From assembly GCA_027058345.1 (NCBI GenBank), contig JALUTC010000223.1:1-6990 (forward strand): 6,990 nt of DNA, in the 5' to 3' direction. The position numbers and the translations under genes were made by a program. The notes under the pieces are model-generated. The model worked only from the letters and a program-made list of their open reading frames with translations. It ran no database searches and was not told where the DNA came from. This DNA is from an archaeon. Its GTDB lineage: Archaea > Hydrothermarchaeota > Hydrothermarchaeia > JALTZZ01 > JALUTC01. Shown one piece after another: positions 1-5,734 of this stretch (within the stretch, counting starts at the first letter, position 1; every line of letters begins with the position of its first letter).

Positions 1-173
1 GTTCCAAAGTAATATATGCTGGATTATGTAAAGGCAAAAAGAAGTTAAGAATTGTATCAGGAAAGCAGGTTCTTGAAATTAACCTAAAGGATATCAAAAT
101 ACATGACTTTGATGAAAAAGGAGAATTGCTAAACATTAGAGATTTGAAAAAGTCCAGAATTTACTTAATCTAA
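1..173 (+). CDS. C-terminal fragment of an unidentified protein (5' end outside window)
   Basis: An open frame enters from the left edge (first full codon at position 3) and ends at TAA 171-173, giving about 56 residues. It begins SKVIYAGLCKGKKKLRIVSG and ends in KKSRIYLI. The piece is lysine-rich and alternates short hydrophobic strands with charged turns, as in a small beta-rich C-terminal domain. It has no transmembrane segment and no motif I recognise. The other two plus-strand frames are closed within the first 30 bases, so this is the only plausible plus-strand frame. It converges on the RNA ligase gene, and the two stop codons overlap by four bases (170-173). I do not assign a function. 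Confidence 0.6.
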   Translation, partial: SKVIYAGLCKGKKKLRIVSGKQVLEINLKDIKIHDFDEKGELLNIRDLKKSRIYLI

Positions 174-1279
174 TCATAGAACCCTTCCTTTAATATATTC
201 CTTATTTTATTATATGATGTATTATATATTTTTTCAATTATATATTTATTTTCATCTTTCTTTACCATTATAGGAATTCCTTGCTTTCTCAAGAATTCTA
301 TCAGTTCGCTGGCAATATCTTCTTCCAAATTTTTTAATTCGAATTTTTCCGATAAAAATCCTTTATTGTAAACTTTTTTAATACTATTAACAAAGGGTAT
401 TAATATACTTTCACCAATCCTTTTAGCAATCTCTCTTATTTTTTCCTCGTTGAAATTTAGTTCGAAACATTTAAATGCTTCGGCTATTATTCTATTCATA
501 TATCCCTGAGCAAAATCGAATGGGAATTCGAAACCTTTCCTTATTGTTTCAATATTTGCTGCAGTTGTTGTATACTTAACAGGCTCTACTTTCATATCTG
601 GATCCTTTAATACGATACCTTCTCTTCCTTCCTTATCCAATTCATTTACTATTTTTAATATATTTTCATATGCTTCCTCCTTTTTATATATTCCAAAGAG
701 TCTAACACTCCTTATATTATATTCGTTTAACAATTTATACTTCTTCTCTACTTCGATTGGATTGTTCGTAAATTTCTCTCTAATATCAAATACAAATATT
801 CCAAAGCTCCTTTCCTCAGGATATTCTTTTGCTATGTAAGGATTATTCATTCCTATGGCTTCACAACACAATATGAAATTATTAAAATCCGATAAAAATC
901 TGGTTATATTTTTCATATCCCTTATCATATATGTTGTATATGGACATATAAATCCACCTCTTGTTATTGCATAGAGCTTACCATCGTATAAATATATTCT
1001 AATATTGTAACCGTTCATCTTTTCTTCAACAGCAATTCTCTCCTTAAAATGTTTCCTTATAACTTGCTTTAAGAATAAAACTCTTCTAATCTTAGGATAC
1101 CCTCTTATAATGTCTCCATTCTCAAGATTTACAACAGTTCCTTCTTCAATTCTCGATATCCCTCTTCTAAAAATCATATGTTTGAATGGCTTATCATATA
1201 TTTGTATTATTCCCCTTTCAATGGCAGATTTTATGCGCCACGCTTCTATCCCTAATTTTTTAGATATACTTTCAATCAT
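170..1279 (-). CDS. ATP-dependent RNA ligase, archaeal Rnl3 family
   Basis: A 369-residue cytosolic nucleotidyltransferase. The family joins 5'-phosphate to 3'-hydroxyl RNA ends through a ligase-AMP and an RNA-adenylate intermediate, and its members can circularise RNA. The motifs appear in order: motif I EEKMNG with the AMP-accepting lysine K87 and N89/G90, followed by YNIRIY; the TRGG segment (106-109); motif III around E140 (ILCCEAIG); motif IIIa FGIFVFDI (159-166); motif IV EGIVLK (220-225); and motif V ending at K235 (EPVKYTT). The C-terminal ~120 residues are helical, matching the dimerisation and C-terminal region of the family, and the length is typical. The ATG at 1279 overlaps the upstream CBS gene's stop as ATGA and has no Shine-Dalgarno of its own, so translation probably depends on coupling to that gene. 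The physiological RNA substrate of this family is poorly known. It is much less likely to be a DNA ligase: no OB-fold or DNA-ligase C-terminal domains are visible. Confidence 0.93.
   Translation of the reverse strand: MIESISKKLGIEAWRIKSAIERGIIQIYDKPFKHMIFRRGISRIEEGTVVNLENGDIIRGYPKIRRVLFLKQVIRKHFKERIAVEEKMNGYNIRIYLYDGKLYAITRGGFICPYTTYMIRDMKNITRFLSDFNNFILCCEAIGMNNPYIAKEYPEERSFGIFVFDIREKFTNNPIEVEKKYKLLNEYNIRSVRLFGIYKKEEAYENILKIVNELDKEGREGIVLKDPDMKVEPVKYTTTAANIETIRKGFEFPFDFAQGYMNRIIAEAFKCFELNFNEEKIREIAKRIGESILIPFVNSIKKVYNKGFLSEKFELKNLEEDIASELIEFLRKQGIPIMVKKDENKYIIEKIYNTSYNKIRNILKEGFYD
223..261 (+). terminator. Possible T-rich transcription stop for the left-edge gene
   Basis: Downstream of the TAA at 171-173 the plus strand is strongly T-rich, with a run of six T at 229-234 and further T clusters to about 261. 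Archaeal RNA polymerase commonly stops at such oligo-T tracts without a hairpin. The tract lies inside the convergent RNA ligase coding sequence, where it is read as Lys, Ile and Asn codons, so the T-richness could simply reflect coding. The call is weak. Confidence 0.25.
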
Positions 1280-2055
1280 ATTAATTTTATTATATCTGTT
1301 TTTGTAATTATTGCATGAAGAGAATCTCCTTTTAAAACTGGCAATCCGGAGATTCTTTTCTCAAACATTATTCTTATACATTCGGAAATTTTTGCATCAT
1401 GTCTTATTGAAATGACATTCTGTGTCATAAAATCTTCAACCAGTAACCTCTTAATGTTTTCTTCATAATGTTTTTCGGGCAATATTCTTTTAACCTTATA
1501 AAAAGCTCTTGCAATATCCTTATCTGTTATAATTCCTACGATTTTATCACGTTCGGTTACTATTAATCTTCCGATATTATTTTCAAGCATTAATCTCCTT
1601 GCATGTATCAACCTAGCTTTAGGCTCTATTGTAATTACATTCGAGTTATAAACCTCGGATATATTTTTATCCAAATCTTTCAAAGGTTTTAGCAAATCTG
1701 TTTTTGTTATAATTCCTATCGGATATCCATCGTCATCAACTACTGGAAGGGTTGATATATTGTTCTTAAGCATTAAATCTCTAGCATCTTTTAAACTAGT
1801 ATTTTCAGAAACAGTTATTGGATTCTTCGTCATAGCCATACTAACGTGTAAACTAGTTGGAGGAACATTTGCATATTTTTTACTTCCCAATATTTCCATT
1901 ACATCTCTAAAGGTTATTACTCCTACGAGCTTTTCATCTTCAACAACAATCAATCTTGAAACTTTCTTCTTTTCCATTAAATCCAATGCATCCTTAAGAT
2001 TTTGATCCTTATCTATCTTTACAACATTTTTGCTCATGAAATTTCCTACAATCAT
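1276..2055 (-). CDS. Four-CBS-domain protein, third of the tandem trio
   Basis: This 259-residue protein consists of two Bateman pairs (four CBS domains) with no extra catalytic domain. The repeats start near VGNFMSKNVVKI (3-14), MAMTKNPITV (73-82), YNSNVITI (136-143) and VEDFMTQNVISI (206-217). Each closes with a nucleotide-pocket signature: GVITFRDV (45-52), GIITKTDL (114-121), GIITDKDI (174-181) and AIITKTDI (248-255). All four keep the Asp that usually contacts ribose; the last has Ala for Gly. The family binds adenine nucleotides or S-adenosyl compounds, but the ligand here is unknown. I chose the ATG at 2055 over an in-frame GTG at 2064. The ATG makes an ATGA overlap with the preceding gene and has AAGGTG six bases upstream, whereas the GTG is part of that Shine-Dalgarno. 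The gene's stop overlaps the RNA ligase start, so it is the direct upstream partner of the ligase. Confidence 0.9.
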   Translation of the reverse strand: MIVGNFMSKNVVKIDKDQNLKDALDLMEKKKVSRLIVVEDEKLVGVITFRDVMEILGSKKYANVPPTSLHVSMAMTKNPITVSENTSLKDARDLMLKNNISTLPVVDDDGYPIGIITKTDLLKPLKDLDKNISEVYNSNVITIEPKARLIHARRLMLENNIGRLIVTERDKIVGIITDKDIARAFYKVKRILPEKHYEENIKRLLVEDFMTQNVISIRHDAKISECIRIMFEKRISGLPVLKGDSLHAIITKTDIIKLI

Positions 2056-2873
2056 TGAAAACACCTTAGAAAGGCTTTTACAACTTCGTCCTTTGTAACC
2101 ATCCCCTTGTAATAATTTGAGTCAGTTACTAAAACGGATGATATATTATTTTTTAGCATCAATTCTCCAGCAGCAGCTAAATCTTCGTCTTCATTTACTG
2201 TAATCAACCATTCTTTAACGATAGTCTCAGATATTGGAATATTATACTTGTTATATTTCATCTTTGAAAATTCCTTCTTACTAATCTTTGAAGGAAAGGG
2301 TAGCTCATCGAAGAAAACCAATGCAATATCTGTTATTGAAACTACTCCCAATGGTTTTCCCTTATCGATAACAACAGCTCTATCGCAGTTTTTTTCAAGA
2401 ATCTTTTCCAGAATCTTGTTCAATGTATGATATGGTGAGACGGTTGGAATGTCAACATTTATATATTCATGAACTTTAAATTTTCCTTTGAAATTTTCCA
2501 CATAAGCCTTAACAATCGATGTTTTTGTAACTATTCCTAAAATTTTTCCATCCTCTACTATAATTGGAATCTCATTGTTTAAAACTTTCTTTGCAACACT
2601 TTTCATTGAAACCTCAGGCGTTATTACTAAAATATTTTTATTCAGTATTCTTTCAGCGAGGAATTTATCAACAGGTCTCCTTTTATGAGGAGGGACAAAC
2701 TGTAAGAGTTTTGTTGCAATATCTTTCTTTGTAATTATTCCAATTGGCTTATTTTCACGTATAATTAAAACCTGATCTGTATTATATCTTATCATTAAGT
2801 TGCAAATCGTTGCAATTGTATCATTCTCGTATGCTATCACAACATTTTTATCCGCATAATCAATAGCTTTCAC
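2052..2873 (-). CDS. Four-CBS-domain protein, second of the tandem trio
   Basis: A soluble 273-residue protein with four CBS domains and a GTG start. Domain-closing signatures are GIITKKDI (45-52), GIVTKTSI (113-120), GVVSITDI (176-183) and GMVTKDEV (257-264). The second and fourth have Ser and Glu where the ribose-contacting Asp is usual, so only two of four half-sites look canonical. A basic linker with KRRP (64-67) joins repeats one and two. A longer linker of about 25 residues, rich in Lys, Ser and Phe (EFSKMKYNKYN), separates repeats three and four. The start is supported by GGAGGG six bases upstream, and the next in-frame Met (27) would remove part of the first CBS domain. The gene overlaps the preceding CBS gene by 14 bases and the next by four, so the three are probably co-translated. 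It is clearly diverged from its two neighbours rather than a recent copy. Ligand and target are unknown. Confidence 0.88.
   Translation of the reverse strand: MKAIDYADKNVVIAYENDTIATICNLMIRYNTDQVLIIRENKPIGIITKKDIATKLLQFVPPHKRRPVDKFLAERILNKNILVITPEVSMKSVAKKVLNNEIPIIVEDGKILGIVTKTSIVKAYVENFKGKFKVHEYINVDIPTVSPYHTLNKILEKILEKNCDRAVVIDKGKPLGVVSITDIALVFFDELPFPSKISKKEFSKMKYNKYNIPISETIVKEWLITVNEDEDLAAAGELMLKNNISSVLVTDSNYYKGMVTKDEVVKAFLRCFQ
2062..2067 (-). promoter_or_regulatory. Shine-Dalgarno AAGGTG for the third CBS gene
   Basis: On the minus strand AAGGTG is followed by six bases and then ATG at 2055. The spacing matches the GGTG sites of S6e, aIF2-gamma and the pyrophosphatase in this window. It decides the start: an in-frame GTG at 2064 lies inside the motif itself. 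Confidence 0.7.
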
Positions 2874-3825
2874 TCATATCCCTCCATATAGCTCTTAGCA
2901 AATCATGTTCGGTTATTATTCCAGTAATTTTTTCCTCATTCGTAACAAGAAGCCCGCCGGTTTTATTTTCGATCATTAATTTTGCAGCCTTACCTAAATC
3001 CTCATCCTCTCCTATCTTAACTATATCTCTTCTCATAAATTCCCTAACGTTTATGTTTAAAACATCTTCGAGCCTATTATTTATCAACTTTTTAAATATA
3101 TTATTTGATGAAATTAAATTTATTATAGTTCTTGTCGTTACAATTCCTATTGGTATTCCTTGAGAATTAATTACTGGAACTCTTCTAAATCTTTTTCTAA
3201 TCATTGTTAGAACGACATCTTTTAGTGTTGAACTTTCATCAACGTATACAACATTTCTTGACATGAAATCCTTAACATATTTTCCAGTAATCTTCTCGTA
3301 CAATAATTCTACAAAATCCCTTTCAGATATTATTCCTCGAATAATTCTTTCTTCATCATTATTTACAACTATTACATAATCCGTTTTAGATTTGAACATA
3401 GTTTCAATACCGTCCTTTATCGAGGATTCTTCAGAAACAAAAACAGCTGGTTCTATAATTTCCATAACGGATTCGTTTATTCCTGCTAAAAAATTTCCAG
3501 AATGTTTTACCGCTATTATTCTTGCCTTTTCACCTCCACCTAAAAAGTTTATGATATCTCTACTTGTAACAATTCCGATTAATCTATTCCTCCCAGGCTC
3601 ACATACAGGTAATCTTCTAAACCTATACCTATTCATCGTATCTATTGCTCCTTTAATTGTCATCGTTGGTGGTATTGTTACAACATCTCTCGTTGCTATA
3701 AGCATTATTGAACCTTCACGCTTTATAAATTTTCCACTCGTAACTCTTTCTCCAATATCGTCCATCTTAAGTACATTATATCTTGATCTATCGTCCGTTC
3801 TAGAATCGATTCCAACATTCTTCAT
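2860..3825 (-). CDS. Four-CBS-domain protein, first of the tandem trio
   Basis: A 321-residue protein with an N-terminal extension of about 40 residues (basic, with SGKFIKREGSIM at 30-41) and then four CBS domains. Domain openings include ATRDVVTIPP (44-53), VKDFMSRNVVYV (184-195) and VREFMRRDIVKI (260-271). Pocket signatures are GIVTSRDI (84-91), GIISERDF (164-171), GIVTTRTI (227-234) and GIITEHDL (302-309); the third has Thr in place of the ribose-binding Asp. From memory, the extension followed by a first repeat containing FRRLPV resembles archaeal stand-alone CBS proteins, which supports the upstream ATG at 3825 over Met21 or Met41. The last residues overlap the next gene by 14 bases. It has no clear Shine-Dalgarno, and a box A-like sequence about 36 bases upstream fits a near-leaderless message. 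As the most conserved-looking of the three it may be the core of a complex; that is inference. Confidence 0.9.
   Translation of the reverse strand: MKNVGIDSRTDDRSRYNVLKMDDIGERVTSGKFIKREGSIMLIATRDVVTIPPTMTIKGAIDTMNRYRFRRLPVCEPGRNRLIGIVTSRDIINFLGGGEKARIIAVKHSGNFLAGINESVMEIIEPAVFVSEESSIKDGIETMFKSKTDYVIVVNNDEERIIRGIISERDFVELLYEKITGKYVKDFMSRNVVYVDESSTLKDVVLTMIRKRFRRVPVINSQGIPIGIVTTRTIINLISSNNIFKKLINNRLEDVLNINVREFMRRDIVKIGEDEDLGKAAKLMIENKTGGLLVTNEEKITGIITEHDLLRAIWRDMSESY
2880..2885 (-). promoter_or_regulatory. Shine-Dalgarno GGAGGG for the second CBS gene
   Basis: GGAGGG on the minus strand lies six bases before the GTG at 2873 and inside the end of the preceding CBS gene. It is the evidence for choosing GTG, because no ATG is available near the start. 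Confidence 0.7.
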
Positions 3826-3856
3826 ATAACATTGGATGATTATACCATTTGAAATA

Positions 3857-3865
3857 ATTTTTAAA
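3857..3865 (-). promoter_or_regulatory. Possible TATA/box A for the CBS-RNA ligase operon
   Basis: The minus strand reads TTTAAAAAT here, overlapping the stop codon of the BofA-like gene. A transcript starting about 25 bases downstream (near 3836) would have a leader of only about ten bases, which fits the missing Shine-Dalgarno of the first CBS gene. The upstream BRE is not convincing, and readthrough from the BofA-like gene is equally possible. Confidence 0.35.
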
Positions 3866-4103
3866 GAATATTAAAATAGTTGAGGATAGCCAAGGTCAAT
3901 ACTCCTGGAATTCCAAAGAGAGCTGAAATGACAATCGTTACTATATTTATAGGAATGGGATTTGATGAAAATATTGTTACGTTCAAGATATATAATAGTA
4001 ACAATCCAAGAATTGTATTTATCACAAGCTTTTTTATAAACTTTAGTATTAAAAAAATTACGACAATAATTGCAATTGCATAAATTAAAAATTCGATGTT
4101 CAT
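3861..4103 (-). CDS. BofA-family small integral membrane protein
   Basis: An 80-residue, very hydrophobic protein. A first membrane helix (about 4-20) is followed by a basic turn, KFIKK (21-25). A second hydrophobic stretch (about 27-45) ends at a polar SSNP loop (46-49). The conserved-looking C-terminal part IPINIVTIVISALFGIPGV (50-68) runs into LTLAILNYFNIL. The order KK, NTxxG, IPIN and GIPG matches what I know of the BofA (pro-sigma-K processing inhibitor) family, which is also found in archaea, where its role is unknown. In Bacillus, BofA inhibits the membrane protease SpoIVFB, whose cytosolic domain is a CBS domain, so the CBS genes 35 bases downstream are suggestive. I prefer ATG 4103; an ATG at 4136 would add 11 polar residues and run into the S6e start. 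No Shine-Dalgarno is visible. The family call is from motif memory. Confidence 0.72.
   Translation of the reverse strand: MNIEFLIYAIAIIVVIFLILKFIKKLVINTILGLLLLYILNVTIFSSNPIPINIVTIVISALFGIPGVLTLAILNYFNIL
4078..4091 (+). promoter_or_regulatory. Possible TATA/box A for the S6e operon
   Basis: An A/T-rich box (GCATAAATTAAAAA) lies inside the N-terminal codons of the divergent BofA-like gene. Transcription about 25 bases downstream would start near 4110, leaving roughly 20 bases of leader that include the GGTGAT ribosome site. Other A/T stretches exist in this region, so the exact box is uncertain. Confidence 0.35.
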
Positions 4104-4120
4104 AATATAAAATAAAAAAG

Positions 4121-4126
4121 GGTGAT
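4121..4126 (+). promoter_or_regulatory. Shine-Dalgarno GGTGAT for ribosomal protein S6e
   Basis: GGTGAT precedes TTG 4131 by the spacing seen at the other starts in this window (GGTG, then six bases). It overlaps an alternative GTG at 4122, which argues that the GTG is not the start. There is no usable ATG. Confidence 0.65.
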
Positions 4127-4130
4127 TTGT

Positions 4131-4514
4131 TTGCATCTTGTAGTTTCGGATCCAAAAACTGGTAGAGCATTCAAATTGGAAGTGGAAAATCCAGATTTAC
4201 TTATAGGAAAAAAGATAGGCGACATTATCCCCGGTGATCCATTCGGGTTAAAAGGATACAAGTTAAAAATTACTGGAGGAAGCGACAACTCTGGATTCCC
4301 AATGAGACCAGATGTTCACGGACCAGTTAAGAAGAAGATACTACTCTCTGGCCCTCCTGGATTTTGGCCAGATAGAAAAGGTTTAAGAAAGAGGAAGACT
4401 GTGAGAGGAAATGTTATAACAAATGATATTGTTCAAGTAAATGTCGTTATAGTTGAATACGGAGAGACTCCACTTGAGCAGTTTATGAAAAAGGAGGAAA
4501 AGGGTGAAACATAA
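4131..4514 (+). CDS. rps6e: Small ribosomal subunit protein S6e (eS6)
   Basis: This 127-residue 30S ribosomal protein is in the usual archaeal size range. It begins MHLVVSDPKTGRAF and contains the family hallmark regions: IGKKIGDIIPGDPFGLKGY (28-46), ITGGSDNSGFPMRPDV (50-65) and the basic RNA-contacting stretch PDRKGLRKRKTVRGN (82-96). The tail is acidic and lysine-rich. No ATG exists near the start; the GTG at 4122 would add MIC in front of the conserved opening and lies in the Shine-Dalgarno, so TTG 4131 is preferred. The stop TAA shares one base with the aIF2-gamma start (TAATG), consistent with coupled translation. It heads a translation operon, and S6e directly before aIF2-gamma is a familiar archaeal pairing. 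Identity is secure; only the start codon is open. Confidence 0.95.
   Translation: MHLVVSDPKTGRAFKLEVENPDLLIGKKIGDIIPGDPFGLKGYKLKITGGSDNSGFPMRPDVHGPVKKKILLSGPPGFWPDRKGLRKRKTVRGNVITNDIVQVNVVIVEYGETPLEQFMKKEEKGET
4502..4507 (+). promoter_or_regulatory. Shine-Dalgarno GGGTGA for aIF2-gamma
   Basis: GGGTGA sits in the last codons of S6e, with seven bases between its GGTG core and ATG 4514. It fixes the aIF2-gamma start and shows that this gene can be initiated independently despite the one-base overlap with S6e. Confidence 0.65.
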
Positions 4515-5734
4515 TGCAGCCCGTCGTTAATATAGGTCTTGTAGGACATGTTGATCATGGAAAAACAACCCTAACATATGCATTATCAGGAATATGGACA
4601 GACACACATAGTGAGGAAATAAAGAGAGGAATATCGATAAAGTTAGGTTATGCAAATGCAACCTTCAGAAAATGTCCATTATGTAAAGGATACGAAGCAT
4701 ATACAACGGAAGAAAGATGTAAGTATCACAATGTAGAGACGGAAATTTTAAGAGAAGTATCTTTTGTAGATGCTCCTGGACATGAGGCATTGATGGCGAC
4801 GGTAATTTCTGGTTCTGCTTTAATGGATGGAGCAATACTTGTTATAGCTGCAAATGAACCATGTCCACAGCCACAAACAAAGGAACATCTCGTTGCCCTT
4901 GAAATTGCTGGGATAAAAAATATCGTAATTGTTCAAAATAAGATAGATCTCGTTTCTAAAGAGCAAGCGATGAAAAATTATCAGCAAATAAAGGAATTCA
5001 TAAAAAATACTATTGCAAGAGATGCACCTATAATACCAGTATCGGCACAGCATAAGGTGAATATTGATGCCCTGATTTATTACATTGAAAAGACAATACC
5101 AACTCCTAAGAGAGATTTGAGTAAACCTGCAAGAATGTATGTTGTAAGAAGCTTTGATGTAAACAAACCAGGAACAAGAGTGAAGGATTTGGTTGGCGGA
5201 GTAATAGGTGGTAGCTTGATTCAAGGAAGGATAAGGGTAGGGGATGAAATCGAAATAAGACCTGGAATAAAGGTTGAAAAAGAAGGAAAGACATATTACG
5301 AACCATTATTTACAGAAGTAACCTCAATATTTACATACAAGGAAAAACTTGAAGAAGCAGTTCCAGGAGGATTAATTGCACTTGGAACAAAGTTGGATCC
5401 AAGTTTAACAAAAGCCGATGGATTATCAGGAACAATAGTTGGAAAGGCAGGCACCTTACCAGAGAATAGATATGAATTATGCTTAGATGTACATTTAATG
5501 GAGAGAGTTGTTGGATTGAAAGAAGAAATAAAGGTCGAACCTTTAAAGGTGGGAGAACCTATAGTAATAGTTGCGGGAACAACAAGCACTGTTGGAATAG
5601 TTACAAATGTGAAGAAGGATTATGTAGAAGTTAAGTTAAAAGTTCCTGTATGTGTTGAAGATAAGGCAAGAGTCGTAATTAATAGGAGAGTAGCAAATAG
5701 ATGGAGATTAATCGGTTATGGTATCGTATTATAA
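4514..5734 (+). CDS. eif2g: Translation initiation factor aIF2 subunit gamma
   Basis: The 406-residue GTPase subunit of archaeal initiation factor 2, which delivers initiator Met-tRNA to the small ribosomal subunit. G-domain motifs: P-loop GHVDHGKT (11-18), switch-I region KRGISIKLGY (37-46), DAPGHE (86-91), NKID (142-145) and VSAQ (176-179). A zinc-knuckle insertion is present (C54, C57, C69), with His72 at the place of the usual fourth Cys. Domains II and III follow, including FDVNKPGTRVKDLVGGVIGG, GTKLDPSLTKADGLSG and the C-terminal VANRWRLIGYG, all diagnostic of e/aIF2-gamma rather than elongation factor 1A or SelB. Length is normal. It begins one base inside the S6e stop and ends 17 bases inside the PIN gene. 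The alpha and beta subunits are not in this window. Confidence 0.97.
   Translation: MQPVVNIGLVGHVDHGKTTLTYALSGIWTDTHSEEIKRGISIKLGYANATFRKCPLCKGYEAYTTEERCKYHNVETEILREVSFVDAPGHEALMATVISGSALMDGAILVIAANEPCPQPQTKEHLVALEIAGIKNIVIVQNKIDLVSKEQAMKNYQQIKEFIKNTIARDAPIIPVSAQHKVNIDALIYYIEKTIPTPKRDLSKPARMYVVRSFDVNKPGTRVKDLVGGVIGGSLIQGRIRVGDEIEIRPGIKVEKEGKTYYEPLFTEVTSIFTYKEKLEEAVPGGLIALGTKLDPSLTKADGLSGTIVGKAGTLPENRYELCLDVHLMERVVGLKEEIKVEPLKVGEPIVIVAGTTSTVGIVTNVKKDYVEVKLKVPVCVEDKARVVINRRVANRWRLIGYGIVL

Noticed and set aside
349..900. Sequence CCGATAAAAATC occurring near 349 and again near 889
   Set aside because: Both copies encode Phe-Leu-Ser-(Glu/Asp) in the RNA ligase. With only two short copies in AT-rich DNA, chance is enough.
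2056..2064. GTG 2064 as start of the third CBS gene
   Set aside because: That GTG is part of the AAGGTG ribosome site for ATG 2055, which also forms an ATGA overlap with the previous gene.
3323..3359. C box (ATGATGA) and CTGA on the minus strand, suggesting a C/D guide RNA
   Set aside because: They lie in ordinary CBS codons about 27 bases apart, with no C' and D' pair at normal spacing and no terminal stem.
3392..3829. Open plus-strand frame of 145 codons
   Set aside because: It is the antisense shadow of the first CBS gene, whose four repeats and pocket motifs are clear on the minus strand. The plus-strand product has no recognisable domain.
4104..4136. ATG 4136 as start of the BofA-like protein
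   Set aside because: It would add an atypical polar segment and overlap the S6e start. ATG 4103 gives the usual ~80-residue form.
3871..4170. Minus-strand frame of 99 codons overlapping the BofA-like gene and S6e
   Set aside because: It is out of frame with the BofA-like protein, has low-complexity Asn/Tyr/Cys composition, and runs into the S6e coding start.
4100..4288. Minus-strand frame opposite S6e
   Set aside because: Shadow of the well-supported S6e gene, with no ribosome site or motif.
5106..5306. Minus-strand frames opposite aIF2-gamma (also 4820-5224 and 5296-5589)
   Set aside because: All are antisense to the secure aIF2-gamma reading frame, and their products look like random translations.
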